Assembly (NCBI GenBank): GCA_034408895.1
Contig: JAWXCI010000015.1
Coordinates: 29,259-93,258, forward strand
DNA: 64,000 nucleotides
Origin: UBA4660 sp034408895
GTDB taxonomy: Bacteria; Bacteroidota; Bacteroidia; Flavobacteriales_D; Sanyastnellaceae
Direction: 5' to 3'
In this document: positions 1-8,589 of the stretch, piece by piece
How positions within the stretch are numbered: position 1 is the first letter of the stretch
How the letters are laid out: each line of letters starts with the position of its first letter
Translations under genes and position numbers: made by a program
Notes under the pieces: model-generated
What the model saw: only the letters and a program-made list of their open reading frames with translations
Told to the model about the DNA's origin: nothing
The model's database searches: none

Positions 1-14
1 TTGATGTTCAACCA

Positions 15-428
15 ATGATGAAAAAACTGCTTCCTCTTTTTCTCTTTGCTATGTTCATCGGTTGCAAACCCGACCATGATCAGGTTCCTTATGTGCCGGT
101 GGACATCTGGATTGACATCAACTTGCCGCAATACCAGCAATATCTTTTTCCTGTAGGCGGATGGATTTACATCACGGGAGGTTCACGCGGAATTATTGTT
201 TACCACAAATCCATTGATGAGTTTGTGGCTTTCGAACGACACGCACCATTCAATGTGGACCAATACTGCCAGGTGGTGGTGAACGATGACAATGTGATAA
301 TCGAAGACCCGTGCAGTAATTCTCAATGGGTGATTACGGACGGCTCACTGGTGCGCGGCCCGGCAGCAAAATCATTGCTGGAGTACGATGTGGCGTACAA
401 TAATCCGAACATTCATATTTTCAATTAG
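15..428 (+). CDS. Rieske-fold-like lipoprotein lacking cluster ligands
   Basis: A 137-residue protein with a lipoprotein signal: basic N-terminus, hydrophobic core and lipobox FIGC with Cys17. The C-terminal half resembles a Rieske [2Fe-2S] domain: DGSLVRGPAAKSLLEY (residues 109-124) fits the G-x4-GPA-x2-L tail that follows the second cluster loop. The ligands are mostly gone: the first loop reads E74-R-H76 instead of C-x-H, and the second reads C100-S-N-S instead of C-x-x-H. I infer a Rieske-derived fold without a cluster, anchored in a membrane. It ends three bases before the convergent gene at 432. The role is unknown. The coding call is strong; the fold assignment rests on motif reading. 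Confidence 0.72.
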   Translation: MMKKLLPLFLFAMFIGCKPDHDQVPYVPVDIWIDINLPQYQQYLFPVGGWIYITGGSRGIIVYHKSIDEFVAFERHAPFNVDQYCQVVVNDDNVIIEDPCSNSQWVITDGSLVRGPAAKSLLEYDVAYNNPNIHIFN

Positions 429-431
429 AAA

Positions 432-965
432 TCAGTTTAGAAAATTCATTGCAAACCATTCCTTTTGAGAGTTGGCCTTGAATTCATTCTTGACTTTCGA
501 ATCTAGTTTTCGCTGAGCATGGCCTATGGAAGATGAAATCATTTTGTGTTCAAGATATTCATCTTCGTTCATCCCCGTTTTTTTCATCAGGGGAATAATG
601 TTTTCATTACCGAATTGCACGAGCAACGGTTCCTCCAAAGAATTCAACACGACAATTTCTTTCGCCTTCCAGTTGCGCAACATTTCTTCTTCTATTGAAA
701 GAAGCGGATAGTGCTCAAGCAAAATGAGTCGCTTACTCTCCACCTGCGGAGTGCGTATTTCTTTCACAAGTTTCACATCCAGTTGCTTTTCCGATTCAGC
801 GAAAAACTGCTCATACTCTTGTGCAGTGTTTTCAAACCACGCAACAACAATTGCATCAGGCATTTCATCACGCAGTATTAAACAACACTTCCACTTTGCC
901 TCGCTGGTCATCCAAACCAAATTGCGAATTGTTGGTAATGATTTTTTTGAGAACAGGTTGAACAT
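432..965 (-). CDS. Small SecA-derived protein (helicase-domain-2 fragment)
   Basis: A 177-residue soluble protein. The segment SLEEPLLVQFGNENIIPLMK, followed by KTGMNEDEYLEHKMISSSIG and HAQRKL, matches the stretch of SecA after helicase motif VI (SLED-x-LM-x-FG-x2-R, then G-x-x-E-x-x-x-I-E-H-x-M-I-x-x-x-I-x-x-AQ). The Walker A site, the preprotein cross-linking domain and the C-terminal zinc finger of full SecA are absent. About 90 N-terminal residues may cover the rest of the second RecA-like fold. It cannot be a working translocase ATPase; a regulatory or SecA-mimicking role is a guess. It lies 16 bp downstream of the broken toxin gene on the same strand. Confidence 0.7.
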   Translation of the reverse strand: MFNLFSKKSLPTIRNLVWMTSEAKWKCCLILRDEMPDAIVVAWFENTAQEYEQFFAESEKQLDVKLVKEIRTPQVESKRLILLEHYPLLSIEEEMLRNWKAKEIVVLNSLEEPLLVQFGNENIIPLMKKTGMNEDEYLEHKMISSSIGHAQRKLDSKVKNEFKANSQKEWFAMNFLN

Positions 966-981
966 ACTTGGCCGGATAAAG

Positions 982-1616
982 TCAATTGAAAATTTTATTC
1001 GCGTGAAGTGTTACGTCCTGGATGCGCGTCACTATTTGATGTTTCGAAAGTAGTTTGAACATGTTGGGAGGATCCATGTTTTCGTCAATATCATCGAAGT
1101 AACAGATGGCACGCAAAGCAATCAGCGGATTTACGTCTGGATATTTTTTTTCGAAAAACCCAAGCATCTGGTTCACTGAAAAATGTTCGAGCAGGAGTAG
1201 AGGTCAATAAAATCTTTCAGCCGTTTGCCGTTGTGCCAAATCACCTGGGGTTTCATTGCAGCAATGTCTTCAATGGAAAGAAAACGGATTCCTTCTTCAG
1301 TGATTGGAGGTTTCAAATAAGCGTAGTCGTGACGCACAATGTCAACCTTCACATCATCAACCCTGCATAGGAGGGTACTCCTCCTGGAAAGAGTTACTAC
1401 AATTTTCAGGCTGTGTGCCAATGATTCAAACAACTCTTCAGCATGAAATTCAATTCGCGTGAACAAGTCAATGTCTATTGAATTTCTGTGACCAAGTTGC
1501 AGCGCAAGTGCAGTTCCAACAACAAGATGAAATTCGCGCAACTCAGGCATCTCTTGCAGTTTCTGAATCAACCCAAAGGTTTTTCGGGCAATGATCTCTG
1601 GATTTTTATGCAGCAC
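982..1616 (-). pseudogene. AbiEii/AbiGii-type nucleotidyltransferase toxin, frameshifted
   Basis: The 5' part, from a GTG at 1616, encodes a nucleotidyltransferase-like domain: VVGTALALQLGHRNSIDIDL carries the G-T-A-L and D-I-D-L motifs of AbiEii-family toxins, and KDFIDLY follows. Translation then runs out of frame and stops at 1173. The continuation is in another frame and ends at 982 (NQMLGFFEKKYPDVNPLIAL, then CYFDDIDENMDPP), which is the normal C-terminal part of the family. Restoring one base near 1187-1197 gives DLY-x-LLEHFSVNQMLGFF. The first codons overlap the end of the DUF6922 gene by 11 bp, the usual antitoxin-toxin coupling. In AbiE-like systems this protein is the toxin; here it is inferred to be inactive. 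Confidence 0.75.
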
Positions 1617-1860
1617 TTAGTATGTCGGAGTTTAGAAAGAACTTCGCAAAATTCTTTTCCCGTTTTTGCAATTGTGCGGACCATTCAATGGTTTCAAGTA
1701 TTTGTTCCCTTGAATAGAATTGAACCATTTCTTTCCACTCTTCAATTGTTCCTCTTTCGAGCACACGCTCGATCACAATCTTGTAAGACTTCTTCCAGTT
1801 GAAAGTTTCGAGATCGTACTCCTAAAGGAGATGAGAGCCAATTTTTGGTTTGTCAATCAT
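1606..1860 (-). pseudogene. DUF6922-like antitoxin partner with in-frame amber codon
   Basis: Reading from an ATG at 1860 gives 84 sense codons interrupted once: codon 13 (1822-1824) is TAG. The rest reads EYDLETFNWKKSYKIVIERV, then LERGTIEEWKEMVQFYSREQ, ending at a TAA at 1606. From memory this matches the DUF6922 family, where the interrupted position is usually Trp (LLWEYDL), so one TGG-to-TAG change explains the stop. DUF6922 genes commonly precede AbiEii-type toxins in Bacteroidota, as here, with an 11-bp overlap. No start codon directly after the TAG would restore the protein. Readthrough is possible but unsupported. It was found by reading the minus strand. Confidence 0.68.
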
Positions 1861-1936
1861 TCTGATGAATTATTTATTGCCTAAAAATAGATCATAATTC
1901 CACAGATTCATTCTTGCGATGCAAATTTTTCCACAA

Positions 1937-1961
1937 TAAAAAAGGGGGAATTCTCCCCCTT
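1937..1961 (-). terminator. Rho-independent terminator of ahcY
   Basis: A 7-bp stem (1942-1948 with 1955-1961, AAGGGGG/CCCCCTT) with a 6-base loop. The A-run at 1937-1943 on the plus strand is a U-tract on the minus-strand transcript. It lies about 20 bp after the ahcY stop codon. Confidence 0.75.
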
Positions 1962-1982
1962 CAATACTTCTCGATTTCAATA

Positions 1983-3305
1983 CTAGTACCGGTAAGTCTC
2001 GCCCTTGTATGGTCCGTTTACACTCACTCCAATGTAAGAAGCTTGCTTCTCACTGAGCTCGTCTAGCTCCACACCGATTTTGGCTAGGTGAAGTCGCGCC
2101 ACTTTTTCATCCAGGTGTTTTGGAAGCACATACACTTTGTTTTCGTATTGGGTGCCGTTGGTCCAAAGTTCAATTTGTGCAAGCGTCTGGTTTGAGAATG
2201 AGTTGCTCATCACAAATGATGGATGACCCATGGCACAACCAAGATTCACCAAGCGCCCTTCAGCAAGCAGAAGAATGTCTTTACCATCAATATTGTACAT
2301 ATCAACTTGTGGCTTAATGATGTCCTTGGTATGACCGTAATTCTTGTCGAGCCACGACACATCAATTTCATTGTCGAAGTGAACGATGTTGCACACAATC
2401 ACTTTATCCTTCATCGCCCTGAAATGGCGTTCAGAAATGATGTCGCAGTTGCCGGTTGCAGTCACAACGATGTCCGCAATCTTCACCGACTCTTCCATTT
2501 TCCTTACCTCGAAACCTTCCATGGCGGCCTGCAATGCGCAGATAGGATCAATCTCTGTAACAATCACTCGTGCACCTGCCGCGCGAAGTGATTGTGCACT
2601 TCCTTTTCCAACATCACCGTAGCCAGCTACAACAGCAATTTTTCCTGCCATCATGATATCCGTTGCCCTGCGAATCGCATCCACCAGTGATTCCCGACAA
2701 CCGTACTTGTTATCGAATTTGCTTTTCGTAACAGAGTCATTCACGTTGATGGCAGGCATCGTAAGTGTTCCGTTTTTCTCGCGCTCGTAAAGGCGAAGAA
2801 CACCGGTGGTCGTTTCTTCGGTAATGCCTTTAATGTTTTGTGCCAGTTCGGGATATTTATCGAGAACAAGATTGGTGAGGTCGCCACCATCATCCAAAAT
2901 CATGTTCAGCGGCTGGTCATCTTTAAATGCAAAAAGAGTTTGTTCGATGCACCAATCGTATTCTTCAATGGTTTCCTCTTTCCACGCAAAAACCGGGAAT
3001 CCGGCAGCAGCGATTGCAGCGGCAGCATGATCTTGTGTAGAAAAGATATTGCACGAACTCCATGAAACTTCAGCACCGAGGTCGCGCAGGGTTTCAATCA
3101 ACACTGCTGTTTGAATGGTCATGTGCAGGCAGCCCGCAATGCGAGTCCCCTTCAACGGTTGCGTTTTTTCATACTCCTTGCGAATGGCCATCAGGCCGGG
3201 CATTTCGGCCTCAGCAAGTCGGATTTCTTTGCGACCCCATGGGGCAAGGGTCATGTCTTTTACTTTGTAGTTCAACTTCTTCTCGGTTGGTGTAGTAGTA
3301 CTCAT
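1983..3305 (-). CDS. ahcY: Adenosylhomocysteinase
   Basis: A 440-residue, full-length S-adenosyl-L-homocysteine hydrolase that converts SAH to adenosine and homocysteine in the cytosol and so relieves product inhibition of methyltransferases. Diagnostic features are GCLHMTIQTAVLIETL near residues 58-73 (substrate domain), ILDDGGD around 136-142, the NAD-binding loop GYGDVGKG at 228-235, and the C-terminal GPYKGETYRY, the conserved basic-aromatic tail that reaches the neighbouring subunit. It is monocistronic, with a terminator downstream, and divergent from the phosphopantetheinyl transferase gene. A TATCTTTG element at 3347-3354 on its own strand is a likely promoter -7 box. Confidence 0.97.
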   Translation of the reverse strand: MSTTTPTEKKLNYKVKDMTLAPWGRKEIRLAEAEMPGLMAIRKEYEKTQPLKGTRIAGCLHMTIQTAVLIETLRDLGAEVSWSSCNIFSTQDHAAAAIAAAGFPVFAWKEETIEEYDWCIEQTLFAFKDDQPLNMILDDGGDLTNLVLDKYPELAQNIKGITEETTTGVLRLYEREKNGTLTMPAINVNDSVTKSKFDNKYGCRESLVDAIRRATDIMMAGKIAVVAGYGDVGKGSAQSLRAAGARVIVTEIDPICALQAAMEGFEVRKMEESVKIADIVVTATGNCDIISERHFRAMKDKVIVCNIVHFDNEIDVSWLDKNYGHTKDIIKPQVDMYNIDGKDILLLAEGRLVNLGCAMGHPSFVMSNSFSNQTLAQIELWTNGTQYENKVYVLPKHLDEKVARLHLAKIGVELDELSEKQASYIGVSVNGPYKGETYRY

Positions 3306-3343
3306 TGTTTATGTATGGAAATTTATTTTCGTTTAGAAAAGCG

Positions 3344-3371
3344 GGCAAAGATACCAGTGCTACTTTGCCCC
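3344..3371. promoter_or_regulatory. Divergent promoter region with inverted repeat
   Basis: GGGCAAAG (3344-3351) and CTTTGCCC (3364-3371) form an 8-bp inverted repeat spaced by 12 bp between divergent ahcY and the phosphopantetheinyl transferase gene. The left arm on the minus strand contains TATCTTTG, a full match to the Bacteroidota -7 consensus TAnnTTTG. The right arm on the plus strand gives TACTTTG, one base short of it. It may be simply two opposed promoter cores or an operator. Confidence 0.45.
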
Positions 3372-3378
3372 GCCAAAC

Positions 3379-4050
3379 ATGCATATTCGCCTTGATATGG
3401 CTCAACTTTTTCATGAAACTACCGGCAAGTCCGGGACCATCTACTTCTGCCGGTTTGAGGATTCAACGGACGATCTCGTTGCGCAAGCAAAATCAAATGG
3501 GATTGCGGTGATGTTCCCTCCGGAAATACATCACGAAAAAAGAAAAAGAGAATGGCTTGTGCTGAAAATGCTTTTAATGGAAGCAAGAATTGAAAGCGTT
3601 TTTTACCATGAAAATGGCAAGCCTTATCTGAACGATGGCAGGTACATTTCCATTTCTCATGGTGAATCGTTAGCCGGAATTCTTGTAAGTGATAACAACG
3701 TTGGTCTCGACATCCAGAAGCCGGATGAAAAACTGAAACACATCAAACACAAATTCTGCAACGAAGTGGAAATGAAATGGTGCATTGAGGATAAGGACGA
3801 ACTTGAAAAGCTTGCCATCCTGTGGACTAGCAAAGAAGCAGTGTTCAAGTATTTTGGTGAGCAAGTTCACTTCGCACTTGACATCACGGTGGATTCATTC
3901 AGCCTTGAACAGGCTGAAATATTTGCATCCTACAAAGGTGTTCATGGGAAAAGGAAATTCCCTTTACATCACGGACAAATTGCGGACTATCATTATGTGT
4001 TCACAACTGATTGGCGCAACAATGACGTCATCACGCAAGTCTTTATATAA
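3379..4050 (+). CDS. 4'-phosphopantetheinyl transferase superfamily protein
   Basis: A 223-residue Sfp/AcpT-type enzyme that would transfer the phosphopantetheine arm of CoA to a carrier-protein serine. Motifs in order: KRKREWLVLKMLL (55-67), GKPYL with SISHG near 80-95, NVGLDIQ (107-113, Mg-binding Asp111) and WTSKEAVFKYFG (149-160, Mg-binding Glu153 and the family Lys). Length fits the Sfp group rather than the small AcpS group. Another start at 3397 (MAQLF) is possible. It lies 18 bp upstream of the secreted protein gene. The carrier target cannot be told from the sequence. Confidence 0.88.
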   Translation: MHIRLDMAQLFHETTGKSGTIYFCRFEDSTDDLVAQAKSNGIAVMFPPEIHHEKRKREWLVLKMLLMEARIESVFYHENGKPYLNDGRYISISHGESLAGILVSDNNVGLDIQKPDEKLKHIKHKFCNEVEMKWCIEDKDELEKLAILWTSKEAVFKYFGEQVHFALDITVDSFSLEQAEIFASYKGVHGKRKFPLHHGQIADYHYVFTTDWRNNDVITQVFI

Positions 4051-4068
4051 CCAACTTATCATTGCTTT

Positions 4069-5943
4069 ATGAAAACATTTCTACTTGTAGTTCTCACGTT
4101 GTTTATCACGCTCACGTCAATCTCACAACTTGAAGTGAAATTAGGCAACGCGCCTGTGTACATCAAACATGGATCGCAGCCCAATGCGCAACCAAAAGAA
4201 AACACAATCTGGTCAGAAGATTTTGCAAACGGAATTCCTGCGGACTGGACCAATACTGAAAGCGGTGGCGTGGCTTATTGGGAATATCGTGGGCCGGATA
4301 CTGACCCTGACATTGATACCGGAGCGCGCGGTTCATGTTTTCCTGATGGACTAACAGGAGAACCGGTTGAGAGTGTAACGTGGGCCAATGGTTTTGTGAT
4401 TTTCGACAGCAATTGGTGGGATGATCCTAATGGGCCTTGCGGGAACCTTGGTTCAGGTCCTGCGCCTGCACCACACGTTGCAGTGCTTGAATCTCCTTCA
4501 TTCGACCTGTCGGTTTTTCCTCGCATTGGAATTTCTTTTACACAACACATCAAAAATAATCTGGCCGAACAGAGTGTGGAAATATCGTTGAACGATGGGC
4601 CGTGGCAGGAAGTTTTTCAGAACAACATCATTATTAACCAGGAAACGGAAGACGCCCAAATCATCCGCATCAACATCACCGATGAAGCTGCCGGACAAGC
4701 TGATGTGCGTTTTCGTTTTGTTTTTACCGGCACTTATTACTACTGGATGCTGGATGATATTCAGTTGCTCGAACTCGATGAAAACAATTTGCACTTCAAC
4801 TCAACAACCTACGGTGATTTCGATTTTTATGCCCCCGAACATCCCACCGGATTCGAGGACATGGAGTATGGACAATACCCAAATGAGCTTGCCCCGGTAT
4901 TGCGGTTCAGTTGCATGGCAGAGAACTATGGAGCGGAAGTACAAACGGAAGTGGGATTAAACATCAAGGTGGTGCAGGATGCCGGAGGTAATGTGATTCA
5001 CAACGGAACTTCTACAGAGACATTCAACCTACAGCCTGGTGGCGAAGCCGAATTGCGCGCTGGAGAATTTCAAATGCCTGGCACACAAGGATGGTATAGC
5101 ATACCATACCAAACCTTCCAGAACGAGGAAGAAAACACTCCCGCAGATAACCGGGACACGCTGCACTTCGCAATCACCGATGCGACTTATGCTCGAGACA
5201 AAGGTCCTGTTGCCGGTGTGTTTGTTCCGGCTGAAGAATTTAGCGACACACAATACGAAATTGGAAACGTGTACCTTATTACCAATAATGGAATTAACGC
5301 GCATTCTGTTTCCGCAGCAGTAACTATTGGCAGCTCCGTGGGTTCAGAAATCTACGCAGCTATTTACGAGTTTGGAGTGGAAACCACCATCAATGCAACA
5401 TTGCTTGCGACCACAGAACATATTCTACTTACTGCTGAAATGCTCAATGATATTGGCGAAGCCAACCTCGTTCATCTGTACTTCGATTCTCCGGTCGCTC
5501 TCGAAGATGGACATGCCTATTTGGTGGTGGCTGGCAGTGATGCCGGCCCCTCGGCAGCATTGTTTGGATCGAACGGCAAAGCGGAAGATTTCACATCATG
5601 GATAAGATTTTTTCCAACCGATTGGTTCTATCTTTTAGAAACCGCCATCGTGAGATTGAACATAGGGCCTGTCGTTGGTGTTGAAGAATTTCAGATTTCA
5701 GATTTCGGATTTCAAATTTGGCCTAACCCAGTTGCTGATCAATTGCATATTTCATTTGATGTGCCGGTCAATGATATGTCGTCTATTGCAATTCTTGATG
5801 TAACAGGAAGAGTTGTTATGAAGGACGAGAGGGTAAACATGAACACCAACTCTTTTTCAATTGATGTTTCAAATCTCCCTGCCGGATGTTACCAGTTGAA
5901 AGCAGGAACGCTGCAACCACAGAAATTCGTTGTGCAGCATTAA
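4069..5943 (+). CDS. Secreted protein with T9SS type A sorting domain
   Basis: A 624-residue protein with a Sec signal peptide (MKTFLLVVLTLFITLTSISQ). The N-terminal part, EDFANGIPADWTN followed by an Asp/Gly-rich region and SPSFDLSVFP, looks like a MAM/jelly-roll-like surface domain of the kind in Bacteroidota adhesins and peptidases, but no catalytic motif is seen. The last about 80 residues are a type A T9SS sorting domain: IWPNPVADQLHISFDV, ILDVTGRVVMKDE, LPAGCYQLK and the short basic end QKFVVQH. It is therefore predicted to be exported by the type IX system and anchored or released at the surface. The linker before the domain contains a short FQISDFGFQI repeat. The substrate is unknown. 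Confidence 0.88.
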   Translation: MKTFLLVVLTLFITLTSISQLEVKLGNAPVYIKHGSQPNAQPKENTIWSEDFANGIPADWTNTESGGVAYWEYRGPDTDPDIDTGARGSCFPDGLTGEPVESVTWANGFVIFDSNWWDDPNGPCGNLGSGPAPAPHVAVLESPSFDLSVFPRIGISFTQHIKNNLAEQSVEISLNDGPWQEVFQNNIIINQETEDAQIIRINITDEAAGQADVRFRFVFTGTYYYWMLDDIQLLELDENNLHFNSTTYGDFDFYAPEHPTGFEDMEYGQYPNELAPVLRFSCMAENYGAEVQTEVGLNIKVVQDAGGNVIHNGTSTETFNLQPGGEAELRAGEFQMPGTQGWYSIPYQTFQNEEENTPADNRDTLHFAITDATYARDKGPVAGVFVPAEEFSDTQYEIGNVYLITNNGINAHSVSAAVTIGSSVGSEIYAAIYEFGVETTINATLLATTEHILLTAEMLNDIGEANLVHLYFDSPVALEDGHAYLVVAGSDAGPSAALFGSNGKAEDFTSWIRFFPTDWFYLLETAIVRLNIGPVVGVEEFQISDFGFQIWPNPVADQLHISFDVPVNDMSSIAILDVTGRVVMKDERVNMNTNSFSIDVSNLPAGCYQLKAGTLQPQKFVVQH

Positions 5944-6299
5944 AGAGCACTTTCACATTATGAAGTGTCTTGTTGACTGAAACATTATATCTCCATACAT
6001 GAAACAAGACTTTCATCCTCGCTTTATCTTTCATCACATTCATCGCCTCGCCCTCATGTAAAAGAAAGCGTGGTGAAGGCGAACGCTGCAAACTGGTGCC
6101 AAACTCCGGGCAGTGTGAAGCCTAGAATCCCCGCTACTACTGCGAGCGGGATGCACGGAAGTGCAAGGAATTTATTTGGGGGGGATGTTCAGGGGTTCGA
6201 GTGTCGTTCCATTCGAAACAATGGAAGCGTGTGAAATGGAGTGTGGATGTAAGTGAACGGATTTGATGGTGCATCTATTTTTGGTCTGAAATATTTTCG
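5944..6299. other. 356-bp gap without a recognisable gene
   Basis: No convincing open frame, tRNA or terminator is visible between the T9SS cargo gene and the GH3 gene. The middle (about 6070-6200) is richer in G and C than its surroundings and includes short palindromic pieces such as CCCGCT/AGCGGG near 6136-6151. It may hold an unrecognised structured RNA or decayed sequence. Confidence 0.4.
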
Positions 6300-7793
6300 A
6301 TGTCCTGGAAATCTTCCCTCAGCAAACCCTTCGCAAAACTTGTTGCATCACGCCTGAGGAAAATTGGAGATCGTGCTGTTTATTGCCAGGAACGCACCAT
6401 GCGTGTTCTCATCAGGCAAGCTAAAGAAACCGCATTTGGGCGCGATCACAAGTTTCGTCACATTGATTCGCACAAGGACTTCACGGATGCAATTCCTATT
6501 CGCGACTACGAAGCACTTGCGCCCTACATCGAACGTGCGAAAGGCCACGAACAAAATGTGTTGTGGCCTGGCCGTCCATTGTACTTCTGCAAAACTTCGG
6601 GTACAACAAGTGGCACCAAATACATTCCACTCACGCATCATTCACTTCCAAATCATATCAACAGCGCACGCAATGCTTTGCTCAGCTACATCGCTGAAAC
6701 AGGTCGTGCTGATTTCGTAGATGGTAAAATGATTTTCCTGCAAGGCAGCCCGAAGTTGGAAAAACTTGAATCGGGAATTCCATTCGGAAGACTTTCGGGA
6801 ATTGTTGCGAATCATATCCCGAAGTATTTGCAGAAAAACAGGATGCCATCCTTTGAAACAAATTGCATCAGCGATTGGGAAACAAAAGTGAATGCCATTG
6901 CACAAGAAACTTTGCGTGAAGACATGAGCCTGATAAGCGGCATACCAAGTTGGGTTCAGATGTATTTCGAAATGCTGTTGAAGAAATCTGGGGAAAAAAA
7001 CATCAAGAAAATTTTTCCCAACTTCAATCTTTTTGTTTATGGTGGGGTGAACTATGAGCCGTACAGAAACAAATTCATCCAACTGATTGGTGAAGATATT
7101 CCGAGCATCGAACTCTATCCGGCAAGCGAAGGATTTATTGCATTTCAAGACACACAGGAGAGTGATGGTTTGTTGTTGAATGTGAGTTCAGGAATCTTCT
7201 TCGAGTTCATTCGTGTGGATGAATTCTACAATGAGAATCCAAAACGCATTTCAATGGCTGATGTGAAAGTGGGTATCAACTACGTTTTGATTCTTTCCAA
7301 CAATGCTGGATTGTGGGGCTACAACATTGGTGATACTGTTCGCTTCGTTTCGCTGGAACCACCGCGTATAAAAGTGACAGGCCGCATCGCACATTTTACA
7401 AGTGCGTTTGGCGAGCATGTAATAGCTGAAGAAGTGGAACGCACTATGAGCGAAGTGTGCCAGCAACAGAATGTGCGTGTTTCAGAATTTCATGTTGCTC
7501 CACAAATCAATCCGCAAGAAGGATTGCCTTATCACGAATGGCTCGTGGAATTTGATGAAGTGCCAAACAACATTAACGAATTTTCAGAGGCATTGGATCA
7601 TAAAATGGCGGAGCAAAATGTGTACTACAACGATCTTGTCAAAGGCCATGTATTGAAACCATTAGTTCTCACAGTGCTGGTTCGGGGCGCATTCAACAAC
7701 TACATGAAAAGCGTAGGTAAATTAGGAGGACAAAACAAAGTGCCGAGGCTGGCTAACGATAGGAAAATTGCTGAAGAGTTGCTGAAGAGTTGA
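6300..7793 (+). CDS. GH3 auxin-responsive promoter family protein
   Basis: A 497-residue member of the GH3 acyl-acid-amido synthetase family within the adenylate-forming superfamily. The ATP-binding loop is CKTSGTTSGTKYIPLT (near 97-112), followed by the conserved LYPASEGFIAFQ (about 280-291) and the hinge region GRIAHFTSAFGEHV around 361-374. Plant members join carboxylic acids to amino acids after AMP activation; bacterial members are common in Bacteroidota and mostly have unknown substrates. The length is near that of the family. It appears monocistronic, with no partner that suggests the substrate. Confidence 0.9.
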   Translation: MSWKSSLSKPFAKLVASRLRKIGDRAVYCQERTMRVLIRQAKETAFGRDHKFRHIDSHKDFTDAIPIRDYEALAPYIERAKGHEQNVLWPGRPLYFCKTSGTTSGTKYIPLTHHSLPNHINSARNALLSYIAETGRADFVDGKMIFLQGSPKLEKLESGIPFGRLSGIVANHIPKYLQKNRMPSFETNCISDWETKVNAIAQETLREDMSLISGIPSWVQMYFEMLLKKSGEKNIKKIFPNFNLFVYGGVNYEPYRNKFIQLIGEDIPSIELYPASEGFIAFQDTQESDGLLLNVSSGIFFEFIRVDEFYNENPKRISMADVKVGINYVLILSNNAGLWGYNIGDTVRFVSLEPPRIKVTGRIAHFTSAFGEHVIAEEVERTMSEVCQQQNVRVSEFHVAPQINPQEGLPYHEWLVEFDEVPNNINEFSEALDHKMAEQNVYYNDLVKGHVLKPLVLTVLVRGAFNNYMKSVGKLGGQNKVPRLANDRKIAEELLKS

Positions 7794-7847
7794 GCATACT
7801 ATTCGCTAGCCATGGGCTTGGACATGTTTTCCATTTACTCACGATAG

Positions 7848-8303
7848 CTATCGGGATTGTCCTTTCTTAATTTCTATCCAGTGGTTGTGTGTCATTTCAA
7901 ATTTTATTTCTCCTTTTCCGTGTGTACCCACTTCAATCCAACCCGATTGTCTATAAAAGGTTTCTGCTCTTGTATCGGGTGCTGTCCCCAGCCACACTTT
8001 GGCTTGTGTTTGGTCAAAATACCAATCAAGCATTAAGTTTTGGAGCTGCCTCCCTATTCCTAGCTTTTCAAATTCAGGACGGATGAACAATGCCCAGATA
8101 TTATTTTCTTTCAGGTCGGCTATTGCAAATCCTACAATCTGTTGGTCAATTTCGCAAACCCAACCTTTACCACGGAGGGTCAAAAATTCCTCACAGTCTT
8201 TGTCAGTCACCAGGTCGGGATTGGATAAAATGTTTTCATTTACGGAATGCCGCACCAGTTGAATTTGTTTTATGTCGCCAATGCGGGCTTCTCTAAAAGT
8301 CAT
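7848..8303 (-). CDS. GNAT family N-acetyltransferase
   Basis: A 151-residue single-domain GNAT. The start MTFREARIGDIKQIQLVRHS is the usual beta1-alpha1 of the fold. The acetyl-CoA loop is FEKLGIGRQLQNLML (the family pattern is R/Q-x-x-G-x-G/A), preceded by IWALFIRPEF (beta4) and followed by VWLGTAPDTRAETFYRQSGW (beta5 and alpha4), with the usual FYRQSGW before the last strand. The acceptor substrate is unknown. It is convergent with the GH3 gene. Its stop codon lies inside a 12-bp perfect palindrome, CGATAGCTATCG, at 7842-7853. Confidence 0.87.
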   Translation of the reverse strand: MTFREARIGDIKQIQLVRHSVNENILSNPDLVTDKDCEEFLTLRGKGWVCEIDQQIVGFAIADLKENNIWALFIRPEFEKLGIGRQLQNLMLDWYFDQTQAKVWLGTAPDTRAETFYRQSGWIEVGTHGKGEIKFEMTHNHWIEIKKGQSR

Positions 8304-8589
8304 TTCCTAAGGATTCGTTCTAATATGTTTTGAAGGCAGACTCGTCAAGCGCACAAACATCGCTGTTTCATTCAATTGTGGGCATGTATGAAAGATGTCC
8401 GTTTCGCACATGGCATTGTCAAGCCAATTGAGGATATCGTAAGCACTAATGCATGTCGTGCGTATGCACGGCTGGCCAAACATCTTATTGGGGTAGTTGG
8501 ATATTATTTGTCTGATGATTTATGCTCACACATATATAGGAATCAAATTTTGCTGACGCTAACTTCGCCTGCTAGTCCAACACGCATTC

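Noticed and set aside
1488..1802. Plus-strand open frame opposite the toxin pair
   Set aside because: It is the antisense of the DUF6922 and AbiEii relics and has no protein signature.
3379..3396. Upstream start for the phosphopantetheinyl transferase
   Set aside because: It was kept as the start in the annotation, but a later ATG at 3397 is equally possible; no signal separates them.
5944..6299. Cobalamin riboswitch
   Set aside because: Fragments such as CTGGTGCC and CCCCGCTACT look similar to the riboswitch core, but spacing and the downstream CACTG/GGGAAGG elements do not fit and no B12 gene follows.
7842..7853. 12-bp perfect palindrome CGATAGCTATCG as an operator
   Set aside because: It spans the stop codon of a gene in a convergent region; short palindromes of this form are frequent in Bacteroidota genomes, so no specific role is claimed.
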